DNA of 64,000 bases from positions 200,609,828 to 200,673,827 of the forward strand of contig CP136062.1 of the NCBI GenBank assembly GCA_032622095.1. The letters are read 5' to 3'. This DNA is from Siphonodentalium dalli (taxonomy: Eukaryota; Mollusca; Scaphopoda; Gadilida; Siphonodentaliidae). The translations under genes were made by a program, and so were the position numbers. Numbering within the stretch: position 1 is the first letter of the stretch; every line of letters starts with the position of its first letter. The notes under the pieces were generated by a model that saw nothing but the letters and a program-made list of their open reading frames with translations, made no database searches and was not told where the DNA came from. Below are positions 1-12,860 of the stretch, piece by piece.

Positions 1-310
1 TTACTTTGAATAAACAGATTAATGTCCGATAATTGCTCCATTATCCATATATTGCTTATTTCATTATTCCACGATAAATAGTTTTATCTGATAAGTGTTA
101 CATGACTTTAAATAAGGGGCTAACCATTGATCTTCCCGGCATGCGCTGTAAGCTGCCAGTCGAAAGATCAGGAATACTGCCCACACACAGAAGGAATATA
201 TCCTGTCAGATTATGTTGGGAGCATATCAGATTCGATGAAGTATTTTTCATATCTGATTTTGATAATTCGATAAAGCAGTGAACATAGAACAGTGAATTG
301 TGACATAAAA
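1..310. repeat. Left arm of a long inverted repeat (partner near 14683-15200)
   Basis: Positions 1 to about 310 are the reverse complement of 14683-15200, with few mismatches along most of their length. The right arm contains about 200 extra bases (roughly 14816-15020) that the left arm lacks. The arm reaches the first base of the window, so its outer limit is unknown. No coding potential was recognised. Confidence 0.85.
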
Positions 311-712
311 ACTATATATAAATAACACAGAGTACATCTTACATGTAAAACATATGGGAATAAAATAAAGGAACGCCATTTAAGACTCAGTTGAGTTTTT
401 TTTTAAACACAAGCTTTCGGCTATCTAGTAGCCTTTATCAAGTATGAAGTCATGGATTAACAAGCAAGGAATAGCATATAATCTAGTTACAACGATATTT
501 ACAAAACTTGAACCTGAAAGAAAATATGTTACCTATTATAACGCCAAAGAATCCAACAAAGCCTGTTGGGTGCCCATTATTTTAACAACCTTATTCACCC
601 GGCGATCCAATGATTTTTGATTGTGATGAAGGTTTTGCTTTTTAATGTTTTAACTGTCCTGGTTTTTCCTGTATTCGCTGCTTCGGTCATCACTTATCAT
701 TCCGTCCGTACA
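311..712. other. Unassigned sequence before first MITE
   Basis: This AT-rich stretch has a T run near 397-404. Apart from the candidate signal-peptide ORF at 626-708, nothing recognisable is seen. Confidence 0.5.
626..708 (+). CDS. Candidate signal-peptide exon (possible GLG1 first exon)
   Basis: An ATG at 626 opens MKVLLFNVLTVLVFPVFAAS, which has the basic n-region, hydrophobic core and small-residue end of a secretory signal peptide. A GT at 709 (GTCC|GTACAT) would leave in phase 1, which is the phase E1 requires. Against it: the donor is weak, the intron would be about 17 kb, a MITE starts six bases later, and hydrophobic ORFs arise readily in T-rich DNA. It is offered only as a candidate. 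The true first exon may lie elsewhere or left of the window. Confidence 0.2.
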
Positions 713-714
713 TA

Positions 715-1673
715 CTCTCGGGCTCCAAATAAACGTGCATGCACGTTTATTATTTCAGGCGGAAAATTCCCCCCTGTACGCTGCTTATTTGGGTCTGCAC
801 GTTTATTTATTTTTCGGTAAAATAATTTGTACCAAAAGTGAACCGTCAAATTCATCAACCAAGTGAAAGTTTTACCACCGTAAAACATCTTTTCACTTCA
901 AATTTAGGGAAACAGTTTGACAGTTATTATAGTAAATACGTTACTCGCTTGAGAGGAATTCCCAAAAATGAAAATAGCAGTGTTTACCTCCCCGCATTCA
1001 TTTGAAAGTGGCTGCATCCGACTAGTAAGCCGAGTATCCATTACTTTCGCGCACGTGATTGTTAGGATTATCTCATTATCAGGGGGACGCACCATCATCC
1101 ATGTTCTTCCAGAATACACATTTCCCCTCCCCGCATGCCTTTAAAAGTGGACCCATCGGTTTCCGATTAAGCCGTGTATCCATGACGTTTGCGCACGTTT
1201 TCATCACATTTTTTACTGTGTCAGTGTGGGGCTCCATTTAGAACCAGATATTTTTGTTTTAATTATCTCAATAAAACACTCAATACTGCCATAATCCAAC
1301 AATTTATTAGAGGTTAATTTATAAAATATTTGGATCATTGAAAGTGTAATCAAATGTTACTTTATAGTTGGGAAGCTTAGTCTATAATTAAAAATGGACG
1401 TAGAATAAAACATCGGGGCCTCATTACGCACTGTCTTTAGGGAATTTCTGTAAAAATTGTTGTTGTTTCTCCGCGAGAATTTAAACATGGCTTAGTACTT
1501 ACCGAGTTATGTATAAAATATAAAAATTTCACGTCCTCACTGTTAATTTTATAAACATTTGCTGGAAATTCCCCCCCTGCAATATTATTTGGGTCTGCAC
1601 GTTTATTAATTTTCAATGAAAGTTCCCCCCTGCACTATTATTTGGGTCTGCACGTTTATTTGGAGCCCGAGAG
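715..1673. mobile_element. TA-flanked MITE (mariner-like), 959 bp
   Basis: The termini are perfect inverted repeats starting CTCTCGGGCTCCAAATAAAC, flanked by TA on both sides (713-714 and 1674-1675). Inside are repeats of TTTGGGTCTGCACGTTTAT and a 130-bp direct duplication (about 955-1080 and 1085-1210). No transposase is encoded. TA target duplication points to the Tc1/mariner superfamily. A related, shorter copy is at 15758-16209. Confidence 0.75.
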
Positions 1674-1730
1674 TAACCGACTTGATCTGCTTCATGAAAT
1701 TTGGAAATTAAGTTCTCTGAACGACTTTAC

Positions 1731-2685
1731 TAGTGTTGAAACGATTAGCGATTTTAAGGAATCGACTAGTCGCCAGAGGTAATCGACTACTAGACGACTA
1801 GTCAGACCCCTTCTAAGAGTTCCCGTTTCTATGCTCATATGATGTATTAAATGGGCCATGCGGCATCGCAGTTTTGCGTATCCAACTCTTCGTTTCAGAA
1901 TGTTCAAACGGAAAGCACGTGAACTATATAACATAATCTCCCGTTTTGCCCATGAGTCTCCCAATTTGATGTCTTAAACCCGGCTCTCCTGCAACCTCCA
2001 TATAATCTCACTGTTTGGGGAATGCAGGTAATAAAAACATTTTATTTAAACAAAATTGTCGCCGGTAACCAGGAAATAAATAGGCAAGTCTTGTTCGTAA
2101 GTCTCGCTAATGAGATGTCGGGGGTGTTCTATTGTCTCTCTGAATTGGCGCCTCACGTCGCGGGGGGGGGGGGGGGGTATGGGTATTAGAACGATCTAGA
2201 ATCTATACAGTTACTGAGTTGACTTTATAAGCTTGACTTGTTGCGAATTATGTTTCGTATATCATTGAAGCCATGTTGTTGCATCATTACTCTAGTATTA
2301 CACGTGCCACAGTGAGAAGTTATCACTGGTCAATTGTGTCCCATCGAACTAGACGGTGTTCATTCGGCAGCAACACTTCATGTCTTTGATGATCAACATA
2401 AAAGAATCCGTGCCTACACGTGCATACATTGGGTTCAGTTCAGGTCATGGAGTTCACTGCCCGTGCATGGCTGATGGCTGTGGCATCGTTAAAGGAACAA
2501 TGCAATAAGGCTTTAAGAAGTTAATATGTGTTAACTGTTACAGATTACGTGATAATATGGCCGTGCAATGGCACTGCTGTCATGATAGCACATATGTGGT
2601 GATTTTTCCCGACTAGCAGATTTCGGGATCGACTAATTCAATAATTGCGTCGATTTCGACAAGTCGATTAATCGTTTCAACACTA
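1731..2685. mobile_element. hAT-type non-autonomous element, 955 bp
   Basis: The element is flanked by a perfect 8-bp duplication GACTTTAC (1723-1730 and 2686-2693). Its ends are inverted: TAGTGTTGAAACGATTA on the left and the complement on the right, followed inward by CGACTAGTCG-like sequence. No transposase frame is visible. An 8-bp target duplication with short inverted ends is the hAT signature. It contains an 18-base G run around 2161-2178. Confidence 0.85.
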
Positions 2686-2693
2686 GACTTTAC

Positions 2694-3783
2694 TAAAAGA
2701 AATCAATTGTAGGAATTCTGCACAAAGGAGCAGCATTTCTACTCTTATCACGACTAAATGCTCAGGATGCAATTATTATTATCATGGATGTATACCGATA
2801 TAGCGCCGATGCTAATTGTGATGCAACTGCATTTGTATTGACAATAATGTAGAGCTTGACACATATAAATATAACGATATTGGTGATGGTGATCATATCG
2901 TGATGATTAAGGCCTAAAAAAAAATTAACTGTGTTTCTGCTAACGGGTCCTTTCCAGGGTAGGTAGGTATGGGTTTAATTTTTTTTAATTTATTTTTTTT
3001 CACACCCCGCTCGCAGGTGCTCCAAGCTGTTTTTATGATATTTTGACAACAGAGTGTTCATATACCAGGGTTTCCGCTACTACGGCAGGCCGGCCGTCCT
3101 GCGGCCTCATTCCCCTTACCAACCTTGACTTAATATTGGCCACAAAATAGCTCAGCTCAGCCCCCTTTTTACACAGGATGAGCGATCACCGACACTGTTG
3201 ATTATTATAAACAGATAGCAAGGAATCCTGTCTGAATAAGACATTATCAGTACTGCGGATCACGTCAGCACCATCATGTGTAACACTTTGTCTGCGAATG
3301 TTCAGTATTAATCAGCCTCTCACATTTTAATCTACCGTAGATTTCTGTCTACAAGTCCCAACTTTCTGACCTACAATTTCCCTCAAAATGCTCATTATAT
3401 ATTGGTAAATCATTGGGGGGGGGGCTGACTTCTGAGCTGCAACCATTAACACAGGTGAGTTCTGGCAGTCACTGCGACAAACAGTGCAGACATTTTACCT
3501 CAAAACAAGGTGTGTCAAAGAAATGTTTAATTCTAAATAAAACAATATCAAATATTAATAGTTATTATCAATGTATTTGTTCCCTGTCCTATTGATACAA
3601 AATTATCAATTACCGATATACAAATCCAGCATGAGGTCATCTCCATCTGAGGAAATTTTGATTTTCACAAAATTGTTTTGCTTCAGTGGTACATGTACTG
3701 TGAATACAAAGAACGAATGCAGAGCACGAGCATGTATGAGCTCTGCTAACGACACCGTAACACTGGTTACTGCTGGAGTACCG
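2694..3783. other. Unassigned intergenic/intronic DNA
   Basis: Nothing coding was recognised. A short stretch at about 2908-2945 is inversely repeated near 10325-10360, suggesting a shared old repeat. T-rich tracts lie near 2975-3000. Confidence 0.4.
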
Positions 3784-3787
3784 TTAA

Positions 3788-4179
3788 CCCTTTACCCAAC
3801 AAACCGGCCAAAACCGGCCAAATAAAGCTTCAATAGCCTAAAATATCTTCGGTCTGTCTCAATAGAACCATACAAATATGGATATCATTGGAACCGGCTC
3901 CTTGACCACATTGTGATAGCTACAGTTATGCCCTGTGCCAATGCATTCTCTTATATATGCGAGTCGACCATAGGTCGCCTCGCATATATAAGAGAATGCA
4001 TTGGCCTAAAAAAAATCTGTTTTTAACACTTTTTACCATTTTTTCTTACATTCTTTAACAATTTTATAATTTTTAATGTGTTAAGCCAATGCATTCTCTT
4101 ATATATGCGAGGCGACCTATGGTCGACTCGCATATATAAGAGAATGCATTGGCACAGGGCTGTTCTGTTGGGTAAAGGT
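3788..4179. mobile_element. Two-hairpin TTAA MITE, copy 1
   Basis: It is flanked by TTAA (3784-3787 and 4180-4183), with ends CCCTTTACCCAACA and TGTTGGGTAAAGG. Internally it carries two near-perfect hairpins (3938-4004 and 4086-4152) with 33-bp arms containing CATTCTCTTATATATGCGAG. The second hairpin is the reverse complement of the first. TTAA duplication with CCC-starting ends is typical of piggyBac-type elements. Other copies are at 33424, 43394, 46156 and 62162. Confidence 0.85.
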
Positions 4180-4183
4180 TTAA

Positions 4184-5008
4184 CACTGTGTCTTTAGTTC
4201 CTTTGATGTCGGCTTTTAATATTGCTCCCGTTATAAAAGTCATTCTATCTACTGTATGTTGTGGTTCTTACATGCTTTTAGTTCATTAACTTGAGCTCAA
4301 AGACAATCTGTTTTAATTAGGTTTATGTTTCAAAACCTCTAAGTTTGGATTTACAGATTGAATTGACAATGTGGTTTAACAAATGCTTCTATTTTGGTAA
4401 CTCACAAAATATAGAACAACCATAAAACGGAACGAAATATGACATATTGAAACAGTTTATATACCAAGATTCAATGTTCATGCTTCTTGTCTTGCAAGGA
4501 AATTGCTACTTTTCAATGATAAACATCCAAATTTTCTCCCAATAGGGCGCCAGGTATGTGCTTCCCAAATACAGCCACATTCCCCCAACACCTAGCGGAA
4601 ACCCTGCATATACAGTCTTAAATTTTATTCCAAAATAGAGGGAAGGAACATATTGACACACATTGAGATTGGATAGATAATTAGATATACACAATTGATG
4701 GATTACACTCCCCATTAATTGTAATCAGTATTGAAATATATATGTGTAAGATGATTTACAAAAAGGGCCACGTTACAAATGGGCCTGAATTTACAACTTG
4801 TAGGTTTACCAATAACTGTTGAAGGAATAATATACATGTATGTATTCAATTTGTATATTTCCTGACTTCACACGAACGTGAATCACAAACTTTTTTTCTG
4901 AGTGACCATTTCATTGCCCTACCAAATTCCACACAATGAATACATCAAAATATGTTGGAAAGTTTTAAACTAGATTGGTCAATGCGAAAGCTGTGTTTAT
5001 AATTTATT
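4184..5008. other. Unassigned AT-rich DNA
   Basis: No conserved frame, hairpin or tandem array is seen here. ORFs up to 69 codons are random in appearance. Confidence 0.4.
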
Positions 5009-8000
5009 AGCTCAACTTACTTTGTAAGTTTGAGCTATTGCCATGGTTTGGCGTCCGTCGTCCGTGTGTGCGTGTGTCCGTCAACAATTTCCTTTGGCGC
5101 GGGCTACAGGTCGTACCTTTGGTCTGATATTTATGAGATTTGTCATGAATGTTGACATTGACATGTAGATGGGAACGAGTCATTTTGGTGTCATTCGGCC
5201 AAAAAACATGGCCACTGGCGGCCATCTTGGATTTCAAAATTCAATCCATTGGCGCGGGCTACAGGTCGTACTGTTCGTCTGATCATCATGAAATTTGTCA
5301 TGGATGTTAATATTGACATGTAGATGGGAACGAGTGATTTTGGGGTCGTTCGGCCAAAAAACATGGCTGCCAGCAGCCATCTTGGATTTTACTCTTTGCA
5401 TGACTAAATCCTTTGGCGCGGGCTACAGGTTGTAGCTTTGGTCGGAACTTCATGAAATTTGTCATGGATGTTAACAATGACATGTAGATGGGAACGAATC
5501 ATTTTGGTGTCGTTCGGTCGAAAAACATGGCTGCCAGCAGCCATTTTGTATTTTACTCTTTGCATGACTAAATCTTTTGGCGCGGGCTACAGGTCGTACC
5601 TTTGGTCCGATGTTTATGAAATTTGTCATGAATGTTGCCATTGACATGTAGATGGGAACGAGTCATTTTGGGGTCATTCGGCAAAAAAACATGGCTGCTG
5701 GCGGCCATCTTGGATTTCAAAATTCAATCCATTGGCGCGGGCTACAGGTCGTACTGTTCGTCTGATCATTACATCATGAAATTTGTCATGGATGTTCATA
5801 TTGACATGTAGATGGGAACGAGTGATTTTGGGGTCGTTTGTTAAAAAAAACGTGGCCACCAACAGCCATCTTGTATTTTACTCTACAGGTCGTACTGTTC
5901 GTCTGATCATCATGAAATATGTCGTAGATGTTAATATTGACATGTAGATGGAAACGAGTGATTTTGGGGTTGTTCGGTCAAAAAACGTGGCTGCCAGCAG
6001 CCATCTTGTATTTTACTCTTTGCATGACTAAATCCTTTGGCGCGGGCTACAGGTCGTAGCTTTGGTTGGAACTTCATGAGATTTGTCATGGATGTTAAAG
6101 GATTTAAACTACAAAACGCAATCGGAAAGCCCTCCCTGTTGTGATTAAAATGATCCAAGTCCCATTCCGATCGCATAATAAATAACCCGTAAAATAAATA
6201 AATAATACCACTACCGGTATTCGGAGATTTCCGTGACTAAACTACGAGTGACGTACTTGTGGGGAGCAAATTAAAAACACAGATTCGGAGCCGGAGTTTA
6301 TTATGCAGACTACGATTATTACGTAATCGTAAGTCAGCCGATACTAAAATGCGGAGTCGTATGTGCGCGTGTGGTGTATAGATTACGTTACGCTTTGGCC
6401 GTTTATCTGGAATAGAAGACAATAACTCTGTGAATACAGTAATTAATAGCGCCTAGAATGGTTGTTGTTTTTGTAGCCATTAATAACATGCCGGTACGTG
6501 TCTGTTTTGGTGAATAGATGGCAGTAATTAGTGTTTGATTGTCTCGCGTATTCACTCAGTGATTTCTAATCACTCAGCGACTATTCATCAGTGTCATTCG
6601 CGAACTTGTTTGCACTCTAAAATGCCACAAAGTGAATAGAAAGAACATTATCTCTCTGGTCATACTTATATAAGAAGCGCCCAAATTTATATAAACACTG
6701 GGCTGAATAATGTTAACTCTATTTAGGCGCTTTTGTTTTGTGTTTGTTTTACTTTCGATATAAATATCCCGAGTATCTGTCATCGCCACATATTCCAAGA
6801 TGCCTAGTAGATGTAGTGTGTTCAGTTGTGGGCGGGCTAGCGATCCATTATTTAGTACCTCCAAAAAGACAACACAATGCGTAATTTAGAACGCTCTTTA
6901 TTGTCTACCGCTTTTGGGAGACGGAAGCATGGACGCTCTTTATATTTAATTGTCACAATACCACATACAAAATCACCCATGACATATCGAAATAAAGCAC
7001 GTTCATAATTGAGAACGCTCTTTATTGTCTACACCGCGACGAAAACATGGACGCTCTTTATTAGAGGCAATCATTGGAGTTTTGCTATGCTAACAATTCA
7101 AAAAAATACTCTCTAGAAAGTCAATATGTGCCATCAAAACGTAAAATAAAACGAACAACAAACACAAACTGAAAAACAATGCCAGGCTAGCCTTCAATTA
7201 AAAAAAATGTCATTATGCCAAACTGCAGCCTAACTAATAATTTTTGTAGTTTCAACAGTCTGTTGTGTATTCGAGTGAATTATTTTGTTTACTCACTTAT
7301 CGATCTTGACTGGAAGGATTTTAGCAAGCTGTTCACAGTCGTGCACTTCTCCACACAAAATGTTTCGTGTGAAGAAACAGACATGAACATTATTATGACG
7401 AATATAAGCCATCATGATACATGTACTAGTACAATAACCACCATCTTTTTAATCACACCCCATTTGTATTTAAAATTGTACGCATATAGCGCACAACGGG
7501 ATGACACTAGTGTGTAAACTATCCTCCGAAATTGGTACCATACAACGAAGAATGAAGTACCGGCATATGGCCAAACTCGTTTTCTTTCAGAAACAGTTAA
7601 ATTTGTTTCGCACGATATTCCGCTCGCTCATTGCATTTCTGCATAAATTAATCTCATTTCAAACAACTTTTATCGCCTCAAAGTGCAGTTTAGCCATCAT
7701 TATTCGTTATATAATCCAACATTCTAGCAAATCCAGTTCATAATTCAGCACATTCAAACAGTTTTATTCCGTAATCGCTATTTATCGTAAAGGCTTAGGT
7801 AATTAACCAGCGTAATTTATCAACTCGTTACGCGATTGGCGGAATTATTTCAAGCTCCACCCACCGCTGTCATCGGTAAGCGTTGATGCAGATGATCGGT
7901 CATGTGATCGCACTCACGTGACTGACTTCGGATATTTCAGCGATTTTTTTAATATCATAATGATAAAAATACTATCTGCTCGATTTTGAATTTTCTTGGC

Positions 8001-8630
8001 GAAATGGGTCTGTTAGACATATATTATTAGTATTATGACGATAAAAAAAATATTTTTTTGACAGACTAATTCCTTTAACAATGACATGTAGATGGGAACG
8101 AGTCATTTTGGGGTCGTTCGACCGAAAAACATGACCGCTGGTGGCCATCTTGGATTTCAAAATTCACATCCATTGGCGCGGCCTACATGTCGTACTGTTC
8201 GTCTGATCATCATGAAATATGTCATAGATGTTAATATTAACATGTAGATGGGAACGAGTGATTTTGGGGTCGTTCGGCCAAAAAAAATGGCCGCCAGCAC
8301 GGTCCAGCAGCCATCTTGGATTTTACTCTTTGCATGACTATATCCTTTGGCGCGGGCTACAGGTCGTAGCTTTGGTCAGATCTTCATGAAATTTGTCATG
8401 GATGTTAACAATGACACGTAGATGGGAACGAGTCATTTCGGGGTCAATTGGCCAAAAAAACATGGCCGCCAGCAGCCATCTTGGATTTCACTCTTTGCAT
8501 GACTAAATCCGTTGGCACAGGTTAGATATTTAAATTAGCACCTTTCCTATTCCTCCATTTACTGTCAACCATTAAATTATTCCCCTACCTAAGTTGAGCT
8601 ATTGTGTCATTGACACTTTCATATTTTATT
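5009..8630. repeat. 160-bp tandem array element with AGCTCAACTT ends, copy 1 (interrupted)
   Basis: It starts AGCTCAACTTACTTTGTAAG and ends with the complementary AAGTTGAGCT followed by GTCATTGACACTTTCAT. Between them is a unit of about 160 bp repeated roughly seven times up to 6095 and three times from 8079. Each unit contains GCGCGGGCTACAGGTCGTA, GACATGTAGATGGGAACGAG and GGCCATCTTGGATTT. A 1,976-bp TTAA-flanked insertion splits the array. ORFs inside are repeat-frame artefacts. Similar elements lie at 28865-30137 and 36573-36970. Confidence 0.85.
6099..8074. mobile_element. TTAA-flanked 1,976-bp insertion inside the 160-bp array
   Basis: The host array reads GATGTTAACAATGACATG elsewhere. 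Here GATGTTAA is followed by foreign DNA and resumes TTAACAATGACATG at 8075, giving a TTAA duplication at 6095-6098 and 8075-8078. The ends are AGGATTTAAAC and its approximate complement AATTCCT. It contains dispersed repeats of AACGCTCTTTATTGTCTAC (about 6890-7060) and no recognisable transposase. The superfamily is uncertain: TTAA duplication fits piggyBac-type integration. Confidence 0.75.
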
Positions 8631-9532
8631 TTAGTCTGTGATTGCTATTTAGCACTGATTGTTTCCCGATTAATCGACCATACACAGTTAAAATTTAATA
8701 CTGTTTGTAATATTGTCTAAAATAAAACTAATAGTATCAAAATTATTATAAAACTGGTTTCTCAGGCTTTAAAATTTCAACGTTATGTTAAAACTGATAA
8801 AGATGTATTTTGTACTGTCTGTGGTATGCAAATCGGGTGAACTCAGTATTGATCACAATGCTGTAAAGATGCAACTGTATTGACAGTACATCAATCATGA
8901 CATGAATAGCTATATTGTAGCTAAGATGAAAACAAAACTTGCTTGTTTCCTATATTATGGAACCAAAAAATTCCAGGTAGGGATTTTTTGTTTTAAACAA
9001 GCAATATGTCTAGATCTTTAATGCTTAAAGTGATATGAAACACTCCGGTAGGGTGATAAAATAGAAATGGATAACAATCTTGTTCAAAGTAGTTATGTTT
9101 ACAAATATTATATGTATATTGACAACACATATCGTCATTCTTATATATTAATTAAATGCAGTGACTGTCGACGACGAAATCATTTTCGTTAGTTTATCGC
9201 CGATAGATGCGTCCCGAATCGAGTAGTAAATATTTACAATTTAGCGTAGTTCTGACAATGTTTTCTATGGAGCGGTACGGTTGATTTGCTTGAAGTTTCG
9301 GTTATGTTAGTAGAATGCTACATCCCTCCAGTTGGCATAGCACATTAATGCTAACTTATCAGTTTCACGCACCCGAATAAGTACACAATATGTCTTTAAT
9401 TTATCCTCATATGTGTAGCCTGTCTATGTATTATGTGGGAAAGTACTGACATAGTAGTAGTAGTGGTAATTGTTATATTCAAATTAATAGTTCTAATATA
9501 TGTACATGTATGATCTTGATCTTGAAAGGTAC
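8631..9532. other. Unassigned AT-rich DNA
   Basis: Nothing was recognised here beyond simple AT-rich sequence. Confidence 0.4.
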
Positions 9533-9536
9533 TCAA

Positions 9537-9825
9537 TCCGATTAAGCACCCCTAAATTACTATTTCTTTGGCTTCAGGGGTAAAAAATATTTGATTCGAG
9601 TCGAGGAACCCACCCTTCAAAGCTGAGTGATCAGATATTGATTTTTAAAATTTGTTAATTTTTGGAGATGTGGTCCACTTCCGTGTCTCAAACGGACAAA
9701 TTGCGGACAAATTGCGGGTGTAAGATGGATAACACTAAAATCAAGTGGTTATTATTGTTAAATATTTTTTACCCCCGAATCCAAAGAAATAGTAATTTAA
9801 GGGTGCTTAATCGGATTGAGTACCT
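9537..9825. mobile_element. Foldback MITE with AGGTACTCAATC ends, copy 1
   Basis: The left end AGGTACTCAATCCGATTA and about 40 further bases are repeated in inverted form up to 9825, giving a long hairpin. The right flank is TTAA and the left is TGAA, probably a mutated TTAA. A second copy is at 44088-44524. It shares the target and AGG tips with the 6099-8074 insertion. It has no coding content. Confidence 0.7.
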
Positions 9826-10529
9826 TTAACGGCAGAATGTTGAGAAATTCTATGAAACAATCACTTAGTTTAAACAATATTTTATTTGAACTAAATAGAA
9901 CAAAATTACAGACAAACAATCACTTGTCATATATGTCCAAGCTCATTTAAGTTCTATTAACCAACACCCCTTCACATATCAAAGTTAATAAAGGTATATG
10001 TAGGCTCAAAAAACATGGACCAAAATACTTCATTTTATTTTTGTTTAATGTTCCCTATTTTCGAGGTAGTCTGTAAATTCACATTTTTTTGAAGTTTGTT
10101 TCCAATTAACCCCAGTTTGATGGGTTTTGTGAGCATGATTTTCACAGTTAATTAGGATATTGACTCTTTGAATTAAATTAATGACTGCAAGTAATAGAAA
10201 ATGGAAGATGATTTTGCATATTTGGATAAGCGAAAGCAAAGAAATTGCGATGGTCCAGGAAAAAATTAAAATTACAGTCGGGGGGGGGGGGGGGGAAAAG
10301 TTAGGGTCGGGGGTTTTGAACATGGGTTAGCAGAAACACGGGTTAATTTTGTTTAGGCCTAAGTTTTTAATTCTGATTATTTATTATATAGAGGATCGGA
10401 TTCAAAATGCACATTAAATAGATCAAGATATACATATATTTTGTTAATATGCTTTAAAACACTGGAATGATATGTCAGGGGCTATCATTATATACATTGT
10501 ATATCATAGAAAGAGCCACTCAATTATTT

Positions 10530-11100
10530 AGCTCACCTGAGATGAAGGGTGGAGCTATGGTATAGTCATCACTCGTCCGCCGTCCGTCCGTCAACAATTC
10601 TTTAAACATCTTCTTCTTTGGAACCATATAACCGTTTGTTCCCTAGTTGATTCACATTCAGATTTGTTCAAATGAGATCATTGGGTCAAATAGTTGCCAA
10701 GCCAGGTCCATAACTCTTTCCCTTCTTAAAACGACTTCTCAAATAACATCGGTCCGAATGGGTTCATATTTGGAATGAAGGGTCCTTGTGTGACTGGGGT
10801 TCAGATTTGTTCAAATGAGGTCACTGGGTAAAATATGGGTGGTCAGGGACATAACTCCAAATTTTTTTTTTTTAATTTAACTGCTTGCTCAATTTAACGA
10901 AAAATAAAATAAATAAAACAATGAAAATATATTTTTTTTTTTAAATAGTAAAAAAATTCTACTTTAAATTTATTTATTTTTTTAAACTATCGCCATTCTA
11001 ACATCAACTGGGGCACCCTGAATCACCACACCAAATTTGGTTGAAATCAGTCCAGGGTCTGGGAGAAAAATTATATAGGAACAGACAGATTACCCTTGCC
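10530..11100. repeat. Degenerate GTCCGTCC-type repeat fragment
   Basis: It begins AGCTCACCTGAGATGAAGG, followed by CGCCGTCCGTCCGTC and two decayed units with TTCAGATTTGTTCAAATGAG. It ends near GGGAGAAAAATTATATAGGAA. This organisation recurs in other repeat families of the window. The 10281-10297 G run lies in unassigned DNA just upstream. Confidence 0.55.
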
Positions 11101-11265
11101 GTTTGAAGAGTCAAACATCATATTACCTTCTCATTTCACATTCCCAAATGAAACTAAATTTGTTTGACAAGTCATGACTTTCACTATCAACAATCATCTT
11201 AATATCAACAATATGCTTAATAAGTCAACACATGCCAGTCTCTGCATGTCCTATGTGACGGTAAT

Positions 11266-12345
11266 TATACCCCCTTTAAAAAAAAAAATGGGGGGTATAC
11301 TGTTTTGCACCTGTCCGTCCGTACGTCCGTCCGATGTCTGTTCATGTCATAACTTGAACAGTAGTGCTCCGATCTCAATGAAATTAGGTATGGATGTTCA
11401 CTATTATGAGGACATTAAATAGAGGGTTCCATTGTTTTGTTTGGATTTTCCATTCTAGAGTTATTCATCTTTGTTTATCTGGAAATAGTGGCTTTTTGGT
11501 CCGTCTGGTATCTGTTCATGTTGTAACTTCAACAGTTGTACTGGGATCTCAACCAAATTGGGTGTGGATGTTCACAACTACGACGACATTAAATAGAGGG
11601 TTCCATCGTTTTGTTCAGATTTTCCATTCAAGAGTTATTCATCTTTGTTTATCTCGAAATGTTGGCTAATTTGGTCTGTCTGGTGTCTGTTCATGTTGTA
11701 ATTTCAACAGTTGTGCTGGCATCTCAATGAAATTTTGTATGGATATTGACTACTATGAGGAAATTAAAAAGAGGGTTCCATCGTTTTGTTCGGATTTTCC
11801 ATTCTAGAGTTATACATCTTTGTTCATCTGGAAATGTTGGCTTTTTGGTCCGACTGGTGTCTGTTCATGTCGTAACTTCAACAGTTGTGCTGGGATCTCA
11901 ATGGAATTTGGTATGGATGTTCACTGCTATGAGGACATTCAATAGGGGGTTCTATTGTTCTGTTCCGCTTTTCCATTCTAGAGTTATGCATCTTTGTTCA
12001 TATGGAAATGTTGGCTTTTTGGTCCGTCTGGTGTCTGTTGATGTCGTAACTTCAACAGTTGTACTGGGATCTCAATGGAATTTGGTATGGATGTTCACTG
12101 CTATGAGGACATTCAATAGGGGGTTCCATTGTTCTGTTCCGCTTTTCCATTCTAGAGTTATTTATCTTCGTTTGTCTAGAAATGTTGGCTGTTTGGTCCA
12201 TCCGATGTCTGTTCAGCTCATAACTTCAACAGTAATGCTCAGATTTCAATGAAATTTTGTATGGATGTTCACCACTATGAGGACATTTATTGGCACATTC
12301 AAATGTTTGTTTTGGTTTTTTGTTCTATAGTTATTCATCTTATAT
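11266..12345. repeat. TATACCCCC element with ~173-bp tandem array
   Basis: The start TATACCCCCTTT faces an inverted GGGGGGTATAC, then CTGTCCGTCCGTACGTCCGT. About 5.5 units of roughly 173 bp follow, each with GGTCCGTCTGGTGTCTGTTC, AACTTCAACAGTTGT and GAGGACATT. Frames of up to 168 codons run through the units because the unit lacks stops in one frame. Unit-by-unit repetition explains them better than a protein. Confidence 0.75.
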
Positions 12346-12860
12346 GAAAATGCTGATTTCTGGGTCCATAAGTCTTGAGTATAGCCATCATAAGTTATAG
12401 ATGTGCCCACACTAGGCGGTATGCCACGAGGGGGTATGCACCGGACGACAGTCCATCTCTTGTTACAGATGATGTTATCTTGATTCTGTTTGATAAACAA
12501 ATAAGAGATTTATGGGGAGAATGGTTATCTTTGTCATTCATTTCAATTTAAATGAGCCATGTGTTTGTTCTTTGTGGTTGTATACTGGACAGATGTTACA
12601 ATATTATTTATATAGGCCATTAACTGTTTTCATCTATGCTAATGATATGTCTTATTTATTATGCTGATAATTCCATAGAACAATTATCAGTGGTAGAATG
12701 CTGATAGCTAATAATGTTGTAACTAATTTTGAGCAAAATTAGTCCACTTCAGCTCCTAAAACATACTGCATCCTTTGAAATTACAAGATCAATGGATCTC
12801 ATAGATTGGGTTTTACATTTGGTTCAAAGAGTGGCAGATATAGGAGATTTACCCCATATA

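Noticed and set aside
11746-12252. 168-codon ORF on the + strand
   Set aside because: It runs through consecutive 173-bp repeat units and its peptide repeats with the units. No domain or splice context was seen.
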